Positions 23,630-33,730 of a stretch of 49,539 bases of DNA are shown piece by piece (the first letter of the stretch is position 1; each line of letters starts with the position of its first letter). Source of the DNA: Chitinophaga pinensis (GTDB lineage Bacteria; Bacteroidota; Bacteroidia; NS11-12g; UBA955); assembly GCA_945871905.1 (NCBI GenBank), contig CAMBXL010000015.1:1-49539 (forward strand), read 5' to 3'. Below the pieces are notes generated by a model. It ran no database searches. It had not been told where the DNA came from and worked only from the letters and a program-made list of their open reading frames with translations. The position numbers were made by a program, and so were the translations under genes.

Positions 23630-26600
23630 ATGTCTGTAAACACTCAACTTACCTATGATGAAAAATTTGAACAAATTTATCAATCCCTAAATTCAAATCA
23701 ACAAGAAGCGGTCAACCATATAGATGGACCTACTATGGTTATAGCAGGACCCGGAACAGGAAAAACTCAAATTTTAGCAGCTAGAATTGCCAATATATTA
23801 AAGCAAACCGATACAGCGCCCTACCAAATATTATGTGTAACTTTCACTGATGCCGGTGTTGTGGCTATGCGCAGTCGTTTGGAAAGTTTTATTGGTCCCA
23901 TCGCCTATCAAGTTAATATTCATACATTTCACTCCCTTTGTAATCAAATCATATTAGAAAATACCGATTATTTTGGATACAAGTCTGTGCAAGCCGCCTC
24001 TGATTTGGAAATATTGCAAATAATTAGTGAAATTATTGACGAATTACCTGCGCAACATCCAATAAAAAAACTGAAAGGTGATGTTTATCAAGAAGCTATC
24101 GATTTAAAAAATCTATTTTCAATTATGAAGAAAGAAGATTTTTCGGTTGATTTTGTCAAAACAAGAACAGATAAACACTTGGAAGACATGCTTGAAAGTG
24201 GTGATTTTTATTATAAAAGAGCTTATAAGGACAAAAAAGCAGGCGACCTAAAAAAAGATAGCTACAATCAAGAACTTCAAAAGCATGAAAGACTGAAAGC
24301 CGCTGCCGAATTGTACTCTACATTTACCCAAAAAATGAAGGAAAAAGGTTGGTATGATTTTGATGATATGATTCTTTGGGTTATCAATGCCTTTAAAGAT
24401 GATCCCTCTTTTTTGCTCAATTATCAAGAACAATTCTTGTACTATTTAGTTGATGAATTTCAAGACACCAATGGTTCTCAACTAGAGTTAATTAATTTGT
24501 TGGCAAGATATGATGATAATCCCAATCTGTTTGTGGTAGGTGACGAAGATCAATCAATTTACCGTTTTCAGGGAGCAAATATTAATAATATAATAGATTT
24601 TGAGGAAGCCTATAAAAGTCATATTCATACCACTGTATTAACCGATAATTACCGTTCATCACAGTCTATATTGGATGCTTCAAAGGCTTTGATTTCCTAT
24701 AATACAGAACGCATTACAAGTGTAGATAAAGTGCTTTTGGCCAAAGGAGCAGTGAATGGCGCTTTCCCTAAATTGCCACCAAGTTTGGAAGTGTATCAAA
24801 ATAATCTCCAAGAAGTGGTCGGTATTGGAAACCAAATAAAAGCGCTGCATCAGCAAGGGGTAGCATACAAGGATATTGCAGTTTTGTACAGAAATCACAA
24901 ACATATAGATGACCTAATTGCCTATTTCAATATTCATAAAATCCCATACAGTTCATTTAAAAAAGTGAATGTGTTGGAGGAGCTTTTAATTAAAAAATTA
25001 TTAACTATCCTCAAGTATATAGAAGCGGAAAATAAAAAGCCATTCTCAGGGGAATCCATGTTATTCCAAATTTTAAATTATGATTTTTATAACATTCATC
25101 CCTTAGATATTGCTAAAATTTCGGTTGAAATTTCCAAGTCAAGAAAAAAATGGCGAGAGTTTCTAGGGGAGAAAACTCAAGTTAATGCGTCCTTGTTTGA
25201 TAATGTGAGTTCAAGTGAATCGAAAGCAGAACTTAATAGATTGGTGTCCGATTTGGAGTATTGGATTAAACAATCTAATAATTTAACGCTGCCTCAATTG
25301 GTTGAGAAAATTATTGCCAAAGGTGGTGTGTTGAGCTATGTAATGCATGCGCCTGATAAAAGATGGCAATTGCAAGTGTTAAGAACGTTTTTTGATTTTG
25401 TAAAAGCCCAAGCCGCCAAAAATCCTCAAATTTCTATCAATGATTTAGTGCAATTGGTAGCTGAATACAACCGTTTTGATATTTCATTGGATGCCATACA
25501 AATGACTTCTTCCCCTGACAGTGTCAATTTGATGACATTGCACAAAAGCAAGGGACTCGAATTTGCTTATGTTTTTATGATTAGAAGTACCGAAGCAGAC
25601 TGGTCCAAGAAAAATGGAAATAAACGGGATTTTAGTATTGCTAAATATGTGAGTTCACGCGTTGATTCTGTTGCTGACCAAAGGGATATTGAGGAGTTAA
25701 GACGTTTGTTTTTTGTGGGAATGACAAGGGCAAAAAAACAACTCACCATTTCATATTACAGTAAAACCATTAATGACAAAGAGGTTAGTAAATTGCAATT
25801 CGTGTCTGAATTAATTGAAAGTGCTGGTTTGCAAGAAAAAAATACACAAGTGGATGAAACAGATTTGTTTGATTTCGAAAGTGCCTTTTACCGCTTTGAA
25901 GAAACACCTGATTTTGACCTTATCGACCATGCCTTCATTGATGAAATTCTTAAAAATTACATGCTTTCAGTGACGCATCTCAACTCCTATTTAAAGTGTC
26001 CAATCACTTTTTATTTCAATAATGTATTGAGAGTGCCGAGCGCCAAAAATGAAAATCTAGCTTTTGGAACTGCCGTTCACGCTGCATTTGAGAATTTATT
26101 AAAAGAGAAAGCATCACAATCTGCATTGCCAGATGTTTCTGTTTTCTTGTCAAGTTTTGTAAAGTCAATGCACCAAAATAGAGACAGTTTTACAGATAAA
26201 TCTTTTGAAAGAATGATGATTCATGGGCAAGATGTTTTAACAGCCTATTATCAAAATTATCAAAATGATTTAGCCGCACTTACCACTTTTGATGTTGAGA
26301 AAAACTTAAACTCTGTTAATTTTAATGGCATCCCACTAAAAGGTAAGTTGGACTGTGTAATTACAGATGGTGCTAAAGCGTTTGTTGTTGATTTTAAGAC
26401 TGGTAAATACGATAATGGTAAAAAGAAATGCAACCCACCTAAAGAGGGCGCAACCGAAGAAAGTAAGTTTGAAGAGCAATTTGGCGGTGATTATTGGAGA
26501 CAAATGATGTTTTATGCCATATTGATAAAACACGATGACCGATACAATAAACAAATGATTGGTGGTGAAATGGATTTTATAGAACCAAATGTGGTTGGAA

Positions 26601-26821
26601 ATTCTACCAAATTCTTTAAAGAAAAATTCCAAGTATTGCCCAAAGAACTTGCTATTGTTGAACACCAAATCAAAGACACCTATTTTAAAATTAAAAACCA
26701 TGAATTTGAAAATGGTTGTGGAAAAGAAGAATGTGATTGGTGCAATTTTGTAAAGTATTATTTAAAAAAAGAAGTTCATCTTATAGAGCAATTGCCAGGC
26801 AGTCAGGTAGATGAAGATTAG
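23630..26821 (+). CDS. UvrD-family helicase fused to Fe-S PD-(D/E)XK nuclease
   Basis: This 1063-residue protein joins a superfamily 1A helicase to a RecB-type nuclease. All helicase motifs are intact: Walker A GPGTGKT (40-46), YLVDEFQDTNGSQ, VVGDEDQSIYRFQGA, TDNYRSS, LMTLHKSKGLEF and FVGMTRAKKQL. The nuclease part (about 785 to the end) has GKLDCV and VVDFKTGK as the catalytic core. Four cysteines in AddB/AdnB/Cas4-like spacing (C790, then C1030, C1035 and C1038) probably hold a 4Fe-4S cluster. The likely role is processing of double-strand DNA ends. It is not the standard AddA, and no AddB partner gene is adjacent. Confidence 0.9.
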   Translation: MSVNTQLTYDEKFEQIYQSLNSNQQEAVNHIDGPTMVIAGPGTGKTQILAARIANILKQTDTAPYQILCVTFTDAGVVAMRSRLESFIGPIAYQVNIHTFHSLCNQIILENTDYFGYKSVQAASDLEILQIISEIIDELPAQHPIKKLKGDVYQEAIDLKNLFSIMKKEDFSVDFVKTRTDKHLEDMLESGDFYYKRAYKDKKAGDLKKDSYNQELQKHERLKAAAELYSTFTQKMKEKGWYDFDDMILWVINAFKDDPSFLLNYQEQFLYYLVDEFQDTNGSQLELINLLARYDDNPNLFVVGDEDQSIYRFQGANINNIIDFEEAYKSHIHTTVLTDNYRSSQSILDASKALISYNTERITSVDKVLLAKGAVNGAFPKLPPSLEVYQNNLQEVVGIGNQIKALHQQGVAYKDIAVLYRNHKHIDDLIAYFNIHKIPYSSFKKVNVLEELLIKKLLTILKYIEAENKKPFSGESMLFQILNYDFYNIHPLDIAKISVEISKSRKKWREFLGEKTQVNASLFDNVSSSESKAELNRLVSDLEYWIKQSNNLTLPQLVEKIIAKGGVLSYVMHAPDKRWQLQVLRTFFDFVKAQAAKNPQISINDLVQLVAEYNRFDISLDAIQMTSSPDSVNLMTLHKSKGLEFAYVFMIRSTEADWSKKNGNKRDFSIAKYVSSRVDSVADQRDIEELRRLFFVGMTRAKKQLTISYYSKTINDKEVSKLQFVSELIESAGLQEKNTQVDETDLFDFESAFYRFEETPDFDLIDHAFIDEILKNYMLSVTHLNSYLKCPITFYFNNVLRVPSAKNENLAFGTAVHAAFENLLKEKASQSALPDVSVFLSSFVKSMHQNRDSFTDKSFERMMIHGQDVLTAYYQNYQNDLAALTTFDVEKNLNSVNFNGIPLKGKLDCVITDGAKAFVVDFKTGKYDNGKKKCNPPKEGATEESKFEEQFGGDYWRQMMFYAILIKHDDRYNKQMIGGEMDFIEPNVVGNSTKFFKEKFQVLPKELAIVEHQIKDTYFKIKNHEFENGCGKEECDWCNFVKYYLKKEVHLIEQLPGSQVDED

Positions 26822-26866
26822 GGTTGTTTTTTTATTAACTGAAACTGATATTTGATTTTTTTTCTT

Positions 26867-26874
26867 TATTTTTG
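26867..26874 (+). promoter_or_regulatory. -7 promoter element before the small secreted protein
   Basis: TATTTTTG matches TAnnTTTG and ends 4 bp before the ATG at 26879. If used, the transcript would start at about the start codon. No -33 match was found. Confidence 0.4.
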
Positions 26875-26878
26875 AAAA

Positions 26879-27340
26879 ATGAGAAATAAAACACTCCTTC
26901 TCTTGCTATTCTTTTGTGGATTGTCTCCTCTTTTTTCTCAAAATAATGAAAATAAGAATTGCTTTTTTAAAGTGGATTCAGCAACGAAATTAATTGAACA
27001 TGCCGGAGTCTTTGGTGGAAGTGGTTCCATTCAGTTCGACCTTTTTATAAAACTATCTCGTAAAAAAATTAAATCAATCGATTCTGCTTGGGCGCACAAC
27101 CAAACGGCGATTGTTATTCTTAAAGAACCTAAAAATGACAATGCTTTTGTGCTCAAAAAAAACAAAACTTACCATCTAATCATTACAATTCTCTTTAACC
27201 CTGACCCTGAATTTCCAATTACAGCTGTAAATCCCCCTCAACCATGTCAGGATTTATTAATCCGCCTGTCTCATAAAAACAAACGTCACTTCGTTTGTGT
27301 TAAACAATTTAAACTTATCCCATCCATTCATTTACCATAA
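26879..27340 (+). CDS. small secreted protein of unknown function
   Basis: I do not recognise this 153-residue protein. It has a clear signal peptide (MRNKTLLLLLFFCGLSPLFSQ) and a mature part rich in lysine and beta-type segments. Its cysteines include one near residue 28 (NKNCFFK) and one near the end (PCQDLLIRL). There is no lipobox or T9SS sorting domain, so it is probably periplasmic. It precedes the large T9SS protein by 3 bp and probably shares its transcript, so it may assist that protein, but nothing in the sequence shows how. Confidence 0.6.
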   Translation: MRNKTLLLLLFFCGLSPLFSQNNENKNCFFKVDSATKLIEHAGVFGGSGSIQFDLFIKLSRKKIKSIDSAWAHNQTAIVILKEPKNDNAFVLKKNKTYHLIITILFNPDPEFPITAVNPPQPCQDLLIRLSHKNKRHFVCVKQFKLIPSIHLP

Positions 27341-27343
27341 TTC

Positions 27344-30250
27344 ATGTTTTATAAATCTCTTTTTATTTTTACTTTCTTTGTTTTTACAAGCACACAAGCT
27401 CAATCTTGGCTTCAGTCTGCCGATTCAAGCGCTAGTTTTTTTGAAATTCAGAATAAATTTTACACCTACTGGAATCAACGCCCTATGGAAAAAGGGGCAG
27501 GATATACCGTTTTTAAAAGATGGGAATGGTTTTGGGAAACTAGGGTAGGTCAGTCGGGTCAATTCCCTAATCCTAATCATGACAGGTTGGAATGGAATAA
27601 ATTCGACCAAAATAGTACCAAAAGAAACAGTAGCAAAAGCTGGAGAAGTATCGGTCCGTATACCACTCCAAGTGGATACCATGGTTTGGGTAGAATCAAT
27701 TGTGTGGCATTTCACCCAAGCGATAAATTTACATTTTGGGTAGGTACACCCGGCGGTGGAATTTGGAAAACGGATGACATGGGTTTTACGTGGACTACCA
27801 CATCGGATAAAAATCCTGTTCTTGGTGTTAGTAGTATCGCTATTCATCCTACTGTGCCTGATACAATTTACATAGCAACCGGCGATGGTGACCGAGGTAG
27901 TTTGTCGGGAATGACTGGTGGTGCAAGAGGAGATAGTAAAAGTGTTGGTGTGTTAATGTCTTCTGATGGAGGTAAAACTTGGAAAACAACAGGACTGAAT
28001 TGGCAAATAAACCAATCTTTTTTGATAAGAACGCTTATCATGAATCCCAAAAAACCATGGATTTTACATTGCGCAACTTCAGATGGAATATACAGAACTC
28101 TCAATGCAGGAAAAACATGGACGAGAGCAATTACGGGATACTACATGGATATTGAATTTAAACCCAACAATCCGAATGTTATTTTTGCAACTTCATTCGA
28201 TTTGAATGGGAATGCCCGAATTTATAGATCTTTGAACGGTGGTGCGAATTATACATCGTTAAGAACTGTTGCAAATGGGGTTAGAATAAAAATAGCTACA
28301 ACGGCAGCAAACCCTAATAAAGTGCATTTTTTGGTGGCTCACAAAACGGGTGGAGGTTTGGAAGGGCTGTATGAAACCCTTGACAGTGGAAACACAATAG
28401 CAGTTAAATTTAATACAAGTAATTTGCTGTCAAATAAATATGACGGAAGTGGAACCACCGGACAAGGATGGTATGACTTGGCTTATGCAATTGCGCCTAA
28501 CAATGAAAATATAGCCTTTTTGGGTGGTGTAAATACATGGAAATCAACCAATGGAGGAAGTAATTGGACTCTCAATAATTTTTGGACTGGTTATGAACCA
28601 TTCAATCCAGATAGAGTAACAGTAGTACATGCCGATAAACATTTTTTAATGTACCACCCTTTGGATAATTCTTTGTTGTTTGAATGTAATGATGGAGGCA
28701 TTTACATGTCTTCTAATTCAGGTTCCTCTTGGACCGATATAACAGGTAATATGGCCATTACTCAGTTTTATAGAATTGGTTATACCGAATCAGATTCTTC
28801 TCTGATAATTGGAGGCACCCAAGACAATGGTGCAAGAGTATTTAGAGAGGAAGAATGGTATGAAGCAACAGGTGGTGATGGTATGGAATGTGCCATTGAT
28901 TATAATAATTCTGACATCATATATTCTTCTTATGCTTATGGAAGATTATACAGAAGCGATGATGGTTTCCAGTCTGGAAGTTATACCACTATTTCTGAAA
29001 ACATTCCTGAAGCAGGATCAGGTGCTTGGGTTACGCCATTTTTAATCGACCCTAATGAGCCTTCAAAATTATATGCAGCCTATAAAACAGTATATATATC
29101 AAATGATTACGGTGATACTTGGGATGATATTTTTTCAAGTGTTACCAATAACTCTTTACTCAGAAATATAGCTGTTGCCAAAGGAGACAGTCGCTATATT
29201 TATGTAGGTGATTACTACAATATTTGGAAAACAGACAATGGCGGAACCACTTGGACCAAAATTGTATCGTCGTCCCCACAACCCATCACCATGATAAAAG
29301 TGCATCCAAGTAATCATAATATTATTTATTACACACTTTCTTCTTACACTGCTGGAAATAAGGTAATTAAATTTAATAGTTCCATGCCAATTGGTTCTCA
29401 AAGAGAGAATATTTCCAGTAATTTACCCAATATCAGTGTCAATTGTATCCAATTGTCCGCTGCCAAAAATGAAGCCATGTACATTGGAACTGACTTAGGG
29501 GTGTTTTACAGAGATTCTTTAAGTAACAGTTGGGAAGTTTTGAATGGTAATTTGCCTAATGTTGTCGTTACAGATATTGAGGTAAATATGACCCAAAATA
29601 AATTAGTGGCCGCTACCTACGGAAGAGGAATTTGGCAAACCAATTTGTTGGATGAGGAATTGACAAAAGTGGTTAGTTTAAATCCAGCACAGTTAAGTAT
29701 AAATAATTCTATTGCAAGTAAACCAGTAATTGATTTCAATAAACAAATCTTTAAGGGTACTGGTGTTATAACTATTAGAGAAAATAATGAAATTGTTTCT
29801 GTCATTAATGTAGATTCGAGTGCTGTAAGTATCAGTGGAACTCAAGTTGAAATAAATCCGGGTGTTCAATTCAAGTTAAGTTCAACTGTGGATATAGAAA
29901 TTCCTAATGGAATTTTTGTAGATTTGTTGGGATACAATGTGCCTGCAATGGCTAAAAATGCTTGGCAATTTAATATTGAAGCCTTTGTGTCAATTGAGGA
30001 TTTAAAAAATGACCAATCTTTCAAGCTGTTTCCAAACCCTGTTCATCAGTTGTTAAATGTGAGTATTAATAATGATTGGATTCATTCTGAATATGAAATT
30101 TTTGATTTTACAGGCAAACTGATTGAAAAAGGAGAATTTAATGCGTTGCAAAATGAAGTAATGACATCTGCTTATCAATCAGGGCTATACAGCTTGAAGA
30201 TAAGTAAAGGGCAACAAGTGAAGACGCAATATTTTATCGTCAATCATTAA
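27344..30250 (+). CDS. secreted Asp-box (BNR) beta-propeller protein with T9SS sorting domain
   Basis: This 968-residue protein has a signal peptide (about 1-20, ending TQAQS) and a long propeller region. At least seven Asp-box-like repeats are visible, such as SSDGGKTW, TLNAGKTW, STNGGSNW, SSNSGSSW, SNDYGDTW and TDNGGTTW. These are spaced as in sortilin/VPS10 and GH74-type two-propeller folds. The C-terminus (about 895-968, FKLFPNPVHQLLNV ... KTQYFIVNH) is a T9SS type A sorting domain. It is therefore exported through T9SS to the surface or medium. A glycan-binding or glycosidase role is possible, but catalytic acids cannot be assigned by eye. Confidence 0.85.
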   Translation: MFYKSLFIFTFFVFTSTQAQSWLQSADSSASFFEIQNKFYTYWNQRPMEKGAGYTVFKRWEWFWETRVGQSGQFPNPNHDRLEWNKFDQNSTKRNSSKSWRSIGPYTTPSGYHGLGRINCVAFHPSDKFTFWVGTPGGGIWKTDDMGFTWTTTSDKNPVLGVSSIAIHPTVPDTIYIATGDGDRGSLSGMTGGARGDSKSVGVLMSSDGGKTWKTTGLNWQINQSFLIRTLIMNPKKPWILHCATSDGIYRTLNAGKTWTRAITGYYMDIEFKPNNPNVIFATSFDLNGNARIYRSLNGGANYTSLRTVANGVRIKIATTAANPNKVHFLVAHKTGGGLEGLYETLDSGNTIAVKFNTSNLLSNKYDGSGTTGQGWYDLAYAIAPNNENIAFLGGVNTWKSTNGGSNWTLNNFWTGYEPFNPDRVTVVHADKHFLMYHPLDNSLLFECNDGGIYMSSNSGSSWTDITGNMAITQFYRIGYTESDSSLIIGGTQDNGARVFREEEWYEATGGDGMECAIDYNNSDIIYSSYAYGRLYRSDDGFQSGSYTTISENIPEAGSGAWVTPFLIDPNEPSKLYAAYKTVYISNDYGDTWDDIFSSVTNNSLLRNIAVAKGDSRYIYVGDYYNIWKTDNGGTTWTKIVSSSPQPITMIKVHPSNHNIIYYTLSSYTAGNKVIKFNSSMPIGSQRENISSNLPNISVNCIQLSAAKNEAMYIGTDLGVFYRDSLSNSWEVLNGNLPNVVVTDIEVNMTQNKLVAATYGRGIWQTNLLDEELTKVVSLNPAQLSINNSIASKPVIDFNKQIFKGTGVITIRENNEIVSVINVDSSAVSISGTQVEINPGVQFKLSSTVDIEIPNGIFVDLLGYNVPAMAKNAWQFNIEAFVSIEDLKNDQSFKLFPNPVHQLLNVSINNDWIHSEYEIFDFTGKLIEKGEFNALQNEVMTSAYQSGLYSLKISKGQQVKTQYFIVNH

Positions 30251-30329
30251 AAATCCATTTAAGTAAACAATATTAAATTGCTGTGGATTTCATTCGTTAT
30301 TCAAACTGACATAATTCAGTTACTTGGGT

Positions 30330-30337
30330 TAATTTTG
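30330..30337 (+). promoter_or_regulatory. -7 promoter element of ftsK
   Basis: TAATTTTG matches TAnnTTTG and ends 17 bp before the ftsK ATG at 30355. A convincing -33 element is absent. Confidence 0.45.
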
Positions 30338-30354
30338 CCTTTTAACCCCTTTCC

Positions 30355-32904
30355 ATGGCATTTAAGAACAAAAACACATTTAGAAATGCTGCTGATGACT
30401 TTCAGCCAGAGGAGTCCGCTAAAAAAAGTCGTGTCAAAGGAAACTATTTTTCGTGGTTGAAAGACGAGAAAACCGCCAGAGTTATAGGTGCCTTTTTTGT
30501 GCTCTTTTCATTGTTTTTGTTCATGTCTTTTATTTCTCATATTGTCAATTTATGGGGATTCGAAACCGATCAAGATTTATTGCTCTCCAACAGTTGGCAG
30601 TGGTACAAAACCAATAATCCCAAAGGTGCAGTTAACATGATGGGTTATTTGGGGGCATGGTTTAGCCACTTGTTTATTCACAAATGGTTTGGAGTTGCCT
30701 CTTTTGTGTGGCTATTAACTTTTTTTACATTGGGTACCAAAATGTTGTTTAATTGGCAATTGTATCCTTTGTTAAAAACATTAAGATATTCCTTTTTCAT
30801 CGTTATTTGGGTGTCCATGTTAATGGGTTTCTTGTTCTATAAACACAGCTTGTTTATGGGTGGTGGATTTGGTTACTATGGCGTGTCATGGTTGAGCTCA
30901 TTGTTCGGTAAGTTAGGCGTTGTTCTGTTCTTGTTGTTGTATGCTTTTATGTTTGCAACTATTGTTTATAATTTAGATTTTAAATCAATTAAAAGAAGTA
31001 GTTTAATCGATGACAAGGAATCAAACACTCCGGGTGTGCCGTTTTCTGAACATGAATTGGAAGCGGAGTCTATCAAAAATGAATTTTTAAATCAAGATTC
31101 CCCATTTGATGTAACGGCTAGTGAATTAGAAGAAGAGGATGATGGTATAGAACTAATAACGATTAATCAAACACCTGAAATAAAAGAGGAAATAGAACTC
31201 GAGGAAAAGATGAATCCTCAAGTTGTTAGTTTTGATGTAAACAATACCACTAAACCAATTTCGAAAACACAACCGAATTTTGAACTTAAAATAGAAGCTC
31301 CGCAAGAGGAAGAATTAGTAATAGTTCCACCTGTAAGCGAACCTGTATTGGATACATCAAATTCTGTCGCTCCTATTACAGCTTCATTAGGTGATGATTC
31401 TCAGTACGACCCACGTTTAGATTTGGCGGGTTATCAAATGCCAACCATAGATTTATTGCAAGACTATGAAGTTGCCAAAACAGAAATAGACAGAACAGAA
31501 CTCGAGCACAGTAAAAACCTAATCATTGAAACACTCAAGAACTACAATATTGGTATTTCTGAGATTAAGGCTAACATAGGTCCTACGGTAACTTTATACG
31601 AAATAATTCCTGCACCGGGGGTTAAAATTTCTAGAATTAAAAATCTGGAAGACGATATAGCGCTAAGTTTGGCAGCTTTGGGAATTCGTATTATTGCCCC
31701 TATTCCTGGAAAAGGAACCATAGGGATAGAAGTGCCGAATAAAAAGCCCGAAATGGTCCCTATGAAATCCATGGTGGCAAGTAAAAAGTTTCAAGAGTGT
31801 GCTTATGAGTTGCCTGTGATATTAGGAAAAACAATATCTAATGAAATTTATATAGCAGATTTAGCCAAAATGCCGCATTTGTTGTGTGCAGGAGCCACAG
31901 GTCAAGGTAAGTCTGTGGGTCTTAATACCATTATTTGTTCGCTGTTGTACAAAAAACATCCTTCCGAATTAAAATTTGTATTAATAGATCCTAAGAAAGT
32001 TGAGTTAACTCTTTATAACAAAATTGAAAGACATTTCTTAGCCAAATTGCCTGGAGATGGAGATGCTATTATAACTGATACCAAATTGGTGACCAATACA
32101 TTGAATTCATTGTGTATGGAAATGGATGAGCGTTACGATTTGTTGAAATCGGCGGGTAAGCGTAATATAATTGAGTATAATACGAAGTTCAAAGAAAGAA
32201 AATTATTACCAACCGAAGGGCATCGCTTTTTACCATACATAGTGGTAGTGATAGACGAGGTAGCCGATTTAATGATGACCGCAGGTAGGGAAGTAGAAAC
32301 GCCAATTGCTAGGTTAGCTCAGTTGGCTAGGGCAGTAGGTATTCACGTTATTTTGGCAACACAAAGGCCATCAGTAAATATTATTACAGGTACTATCAAG
32401 GCGAATTTCCCTGCGCGATTAGCTTTTAGAGTTACCTCCAAAATAGATTCTCGTACGATTTTAGACAGCAATGGTGCCGACCAACTGATAGGAAAGGGAG
32501 ATATGTTGTTTAGTACAGGCAACGATTTATTGCGATTGCAATGTCCATTTGTTGACACACCTGAGGTGGAACGCATTACAGAATTTATAGGTAATCAAAG
32601 AGGGTATAGTAGTGCCATGATATTGCCTGAGTTTAGGGGCGATGAAGATGGTGGTGCAAGAGATGATTTCGATCCTAATGACCGTGATGCTTTGTTTGAA
32701 GAAGCAGCCAGATTAATAGTTCAAACGCAACAAGGCAGTACCTCATTAATTCAAAGAAAATTGAAATTGGGCTACAACAGGGCAGGTCGTTTGATTGATC
32801 AATTAGAGCAAGCAGGCATAGTGGGTCATTTTGAAGGGGCCAAAGCCAGAAAGGTATTAATACCAGACGAAGCCAGCTTAGATCAGTTTTTGGATAATAT
32901 GTAA
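30355..32904 (+). CDS. ftsK: DNA translocase FtsK/SpoIIIE
   Basis: This 849-residue protein pumps chromosomal DNA across the division septum. It has about four membrane helices within residues 40-210 and an acidic variable linker (about 225-370). The motor domain has Walker A CAGATGQGKSVGLN (about 511-524), the Walker B region PYIVVVIDEVADLM and LATQRPSVNIITG. A C-terminal gamma winged helix (about 790-849, RKLKLGYNRAGRLIDQLEQ) reads KOPS-type sites. Length and order are typical of Bacteroidota. lolA follows 120 bp downstream, a common neighbour in this phylum. Confidence 0.96.
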   Translation: MAFKNKNTFRNAADDFQPEESAKKSRVKGNYFSWLKDEKTARVIGAFFVLFSLFLFMSFISHIVNLWGFETDQDLLLSNSWQWYKTNNPKGAVNMMGYLGAWFSHLFIHKWFGVASFVWLLTFFTLGTKMLFNWQLYPLLKTLRYSFFIVIWVSMLMGFLFYKHSLFMGGGFGYYGVSWLSSLFGKLGVVLFLLLYAFMFATIVYNLDFKSIKRSSLIDDKESNTPGVPFSEHELEAESIKNEFLNQDSPFDVTASELEEEDDGIELITINQTPEIKEEIELEEKMNPQVVSFDVNNTTKPISKTQPNFELKIEAPQEEELVIVPPVSEPVLDTSNSVAPITASLGDDSQYDPRLDLAGYQMPTIDLLQDYEVAKTEIDRTELEHSKNLIIETLKNYNIGISEIKANIGPTVTLYEIIPAPGVKISRIKNLEDDIALSLAALGIRIIAPIPGKGTIGIEVPNKKPEMVPMKSMVASKKFQECAYELPVILGKTISNEIYIADLAKMPHLLCAGATGQGKSVGLNTIICSLLYKKHPSELKFVLIDPKKVELTLYNKIERHFLAKLPGDGDAIITDTKLVTNTLNSLCMEMDERYDLLKSAGKRNIIEYNTKFKERKLLPTEGHRFLPYIVVVIDEVADLMMTAGREVETPIARLAQLARAVGIHVILATQRPSVNIITGTIKANFPARLAFRVTSKIDSRTILDSNGADQLIGKGDMLFSTGNDLLRLQCPFVDTPEVERITEFIGNQRGYSSAMILPEFRGDEDGGARDDFDPNDRDALFEEAARLIVQTQQGSTSLIQRKLKLGYNRAGRLIDQLEQAGIVGHFEGAKARKVLIPDEASLDQFLDNM

Positions 32905-32989
32905 TTTAGAGAGATTTATACTTTAGTTTTAAATTTTATGAAAATTATAGGACGAGTATTATAATACTTTGGAACACTATTTGGATAGC

Positions 32990-33018
32990 TTGAATAATAA
33001 ATAATAGTATTAAATTTG
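32990..33018 (+). promoter_or_regulatory. lolA promoter (-33 TTG / -7 TAAATTTG)
   Basis: TTG (32990-32992) is followed after 18 bp by TAAATTTG (33011-33018), a full match to the Bacteroidota -33/-7 pattern. It ends 6 bp before the ATG at 33025. It overlaps a TTG that would otherwise extend the lolA frame, and so decides the start. Confidence 0.65.
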
Positions 33019-33024
33019 CGCCCA

Positions 33025-33699
33025 ATGAAAATTAAAGTCCTTTTTTCTTTTTTGATTCTCGTGTTAATGTCCTTTGTAGCTACACCACCCAAAGTGGAAA
33101 AAGACAAAGATGCCAATAAGTTATTGAAAGATATTTCTAAAAAATACAAAGCTTATACCTCTCTTAAAGCCGATTTTACAATGTTGAACGAACCTGCCGA
33201 TGGTAAAAAAAGTACCACTGAAAAGGGCTCTTTGTGGTCGAAAGGGAATAATTTTAAACTGAATTTTGGAGGTCAACAAATTTTTTGTAACGGTAAGTTT
33301 ATATGGACTTACACCGCCGAAACCAATGAGTGTGTTAAGGATAATTACAATCCAAATAGCTCAAAAGGAATAAACCCTACCAAATTATTTACTGTTTGGG
33401 AAAAAGGTTTTTTATACATCAGTGAAGGAACATACAAAAAAGGTACTTCTACCATTTCTAAAATAAAACTAACCCCAACCGACAAATCTGTTCCTTATTT
33501 CTTAATGAACTTGGAGGTTGACAATACCCTTAAAACATTGCAAAGTATGAAAGTATCATACAAAGCAGGCAACAAACAAACCTACACTATCACTCAACAA
33601 AAAGCCAATGAGGCTATTTTGGACAAGGAGTTTGTATTTGATACAAGCAAATATAGCGGTGTAGAAATTATCGATTTAACCAGTAAGTCAAAAAAATAA
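33025..33699 (+). CDS. lolA: outer-membrane lipoprotein carrier LolA family
   Basis: This 224-residue periplasmic protein has a signal peptide (MKIKVLFSFLILVLMSFVATP) and a LolA-like half-barrel: ISKKYKAYTSLKADFTM at the start, TEKGSLWSKGNNFKLNFGGQQIFCNGKFIWTY split across the core, then LNLEVDN-type strands. LolA ferries lipoproteins from the inner to the outer membrane. Its place after ftsK is typical. The real start is the ATG at 33025, because the in-frame TTG at 33016 is part of the promoter. Confidence 0.85.
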   Translation: MKIKVLFSFLILVLMSFVATPPKVEKDKDANKLLKDISKKYKAYTSLKADFTMLNEPADGKKSTTEKGSLWSKGNNFKLNFGGQQIFCNGKFIWTYTAETNECVKDNYNPNSSKGINPTKLFTVWEKGFLYISEGTYKKGTSTISKIKLTPTDKSVPYFLMNLEVDNTLKTLQSMKVSYKAGNKQTYTITQQKANEAILDKEFVFDTSKYSGVEIIDLTSKSKK

Positions 33700-33730
33700 A
33701 CAAGTCTTTTTAAATGATTTACGTCATTTA

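Noticed and set aside
26336-26701. Open frame of 121 codons antisense to the nuclease part of the helicase gene
   Set aside because: The sense strand carries clear nuclease motifs. The antisense product has no signal, domain or promoter.
27425-27847. Open frame of 140 codons antisense to the T9SS propeller gene
   Set aside because: It has no recognisable domain, overlaps a well-supported gene completely, and its composition fits a reverse-strand shadow.
33711-33730. TAAATGA-N6-TCATTTA hairpin after lolA as a terminator
   Set aside because: The stem is almost all A/T and has no T-run after it, so it would be too weak.
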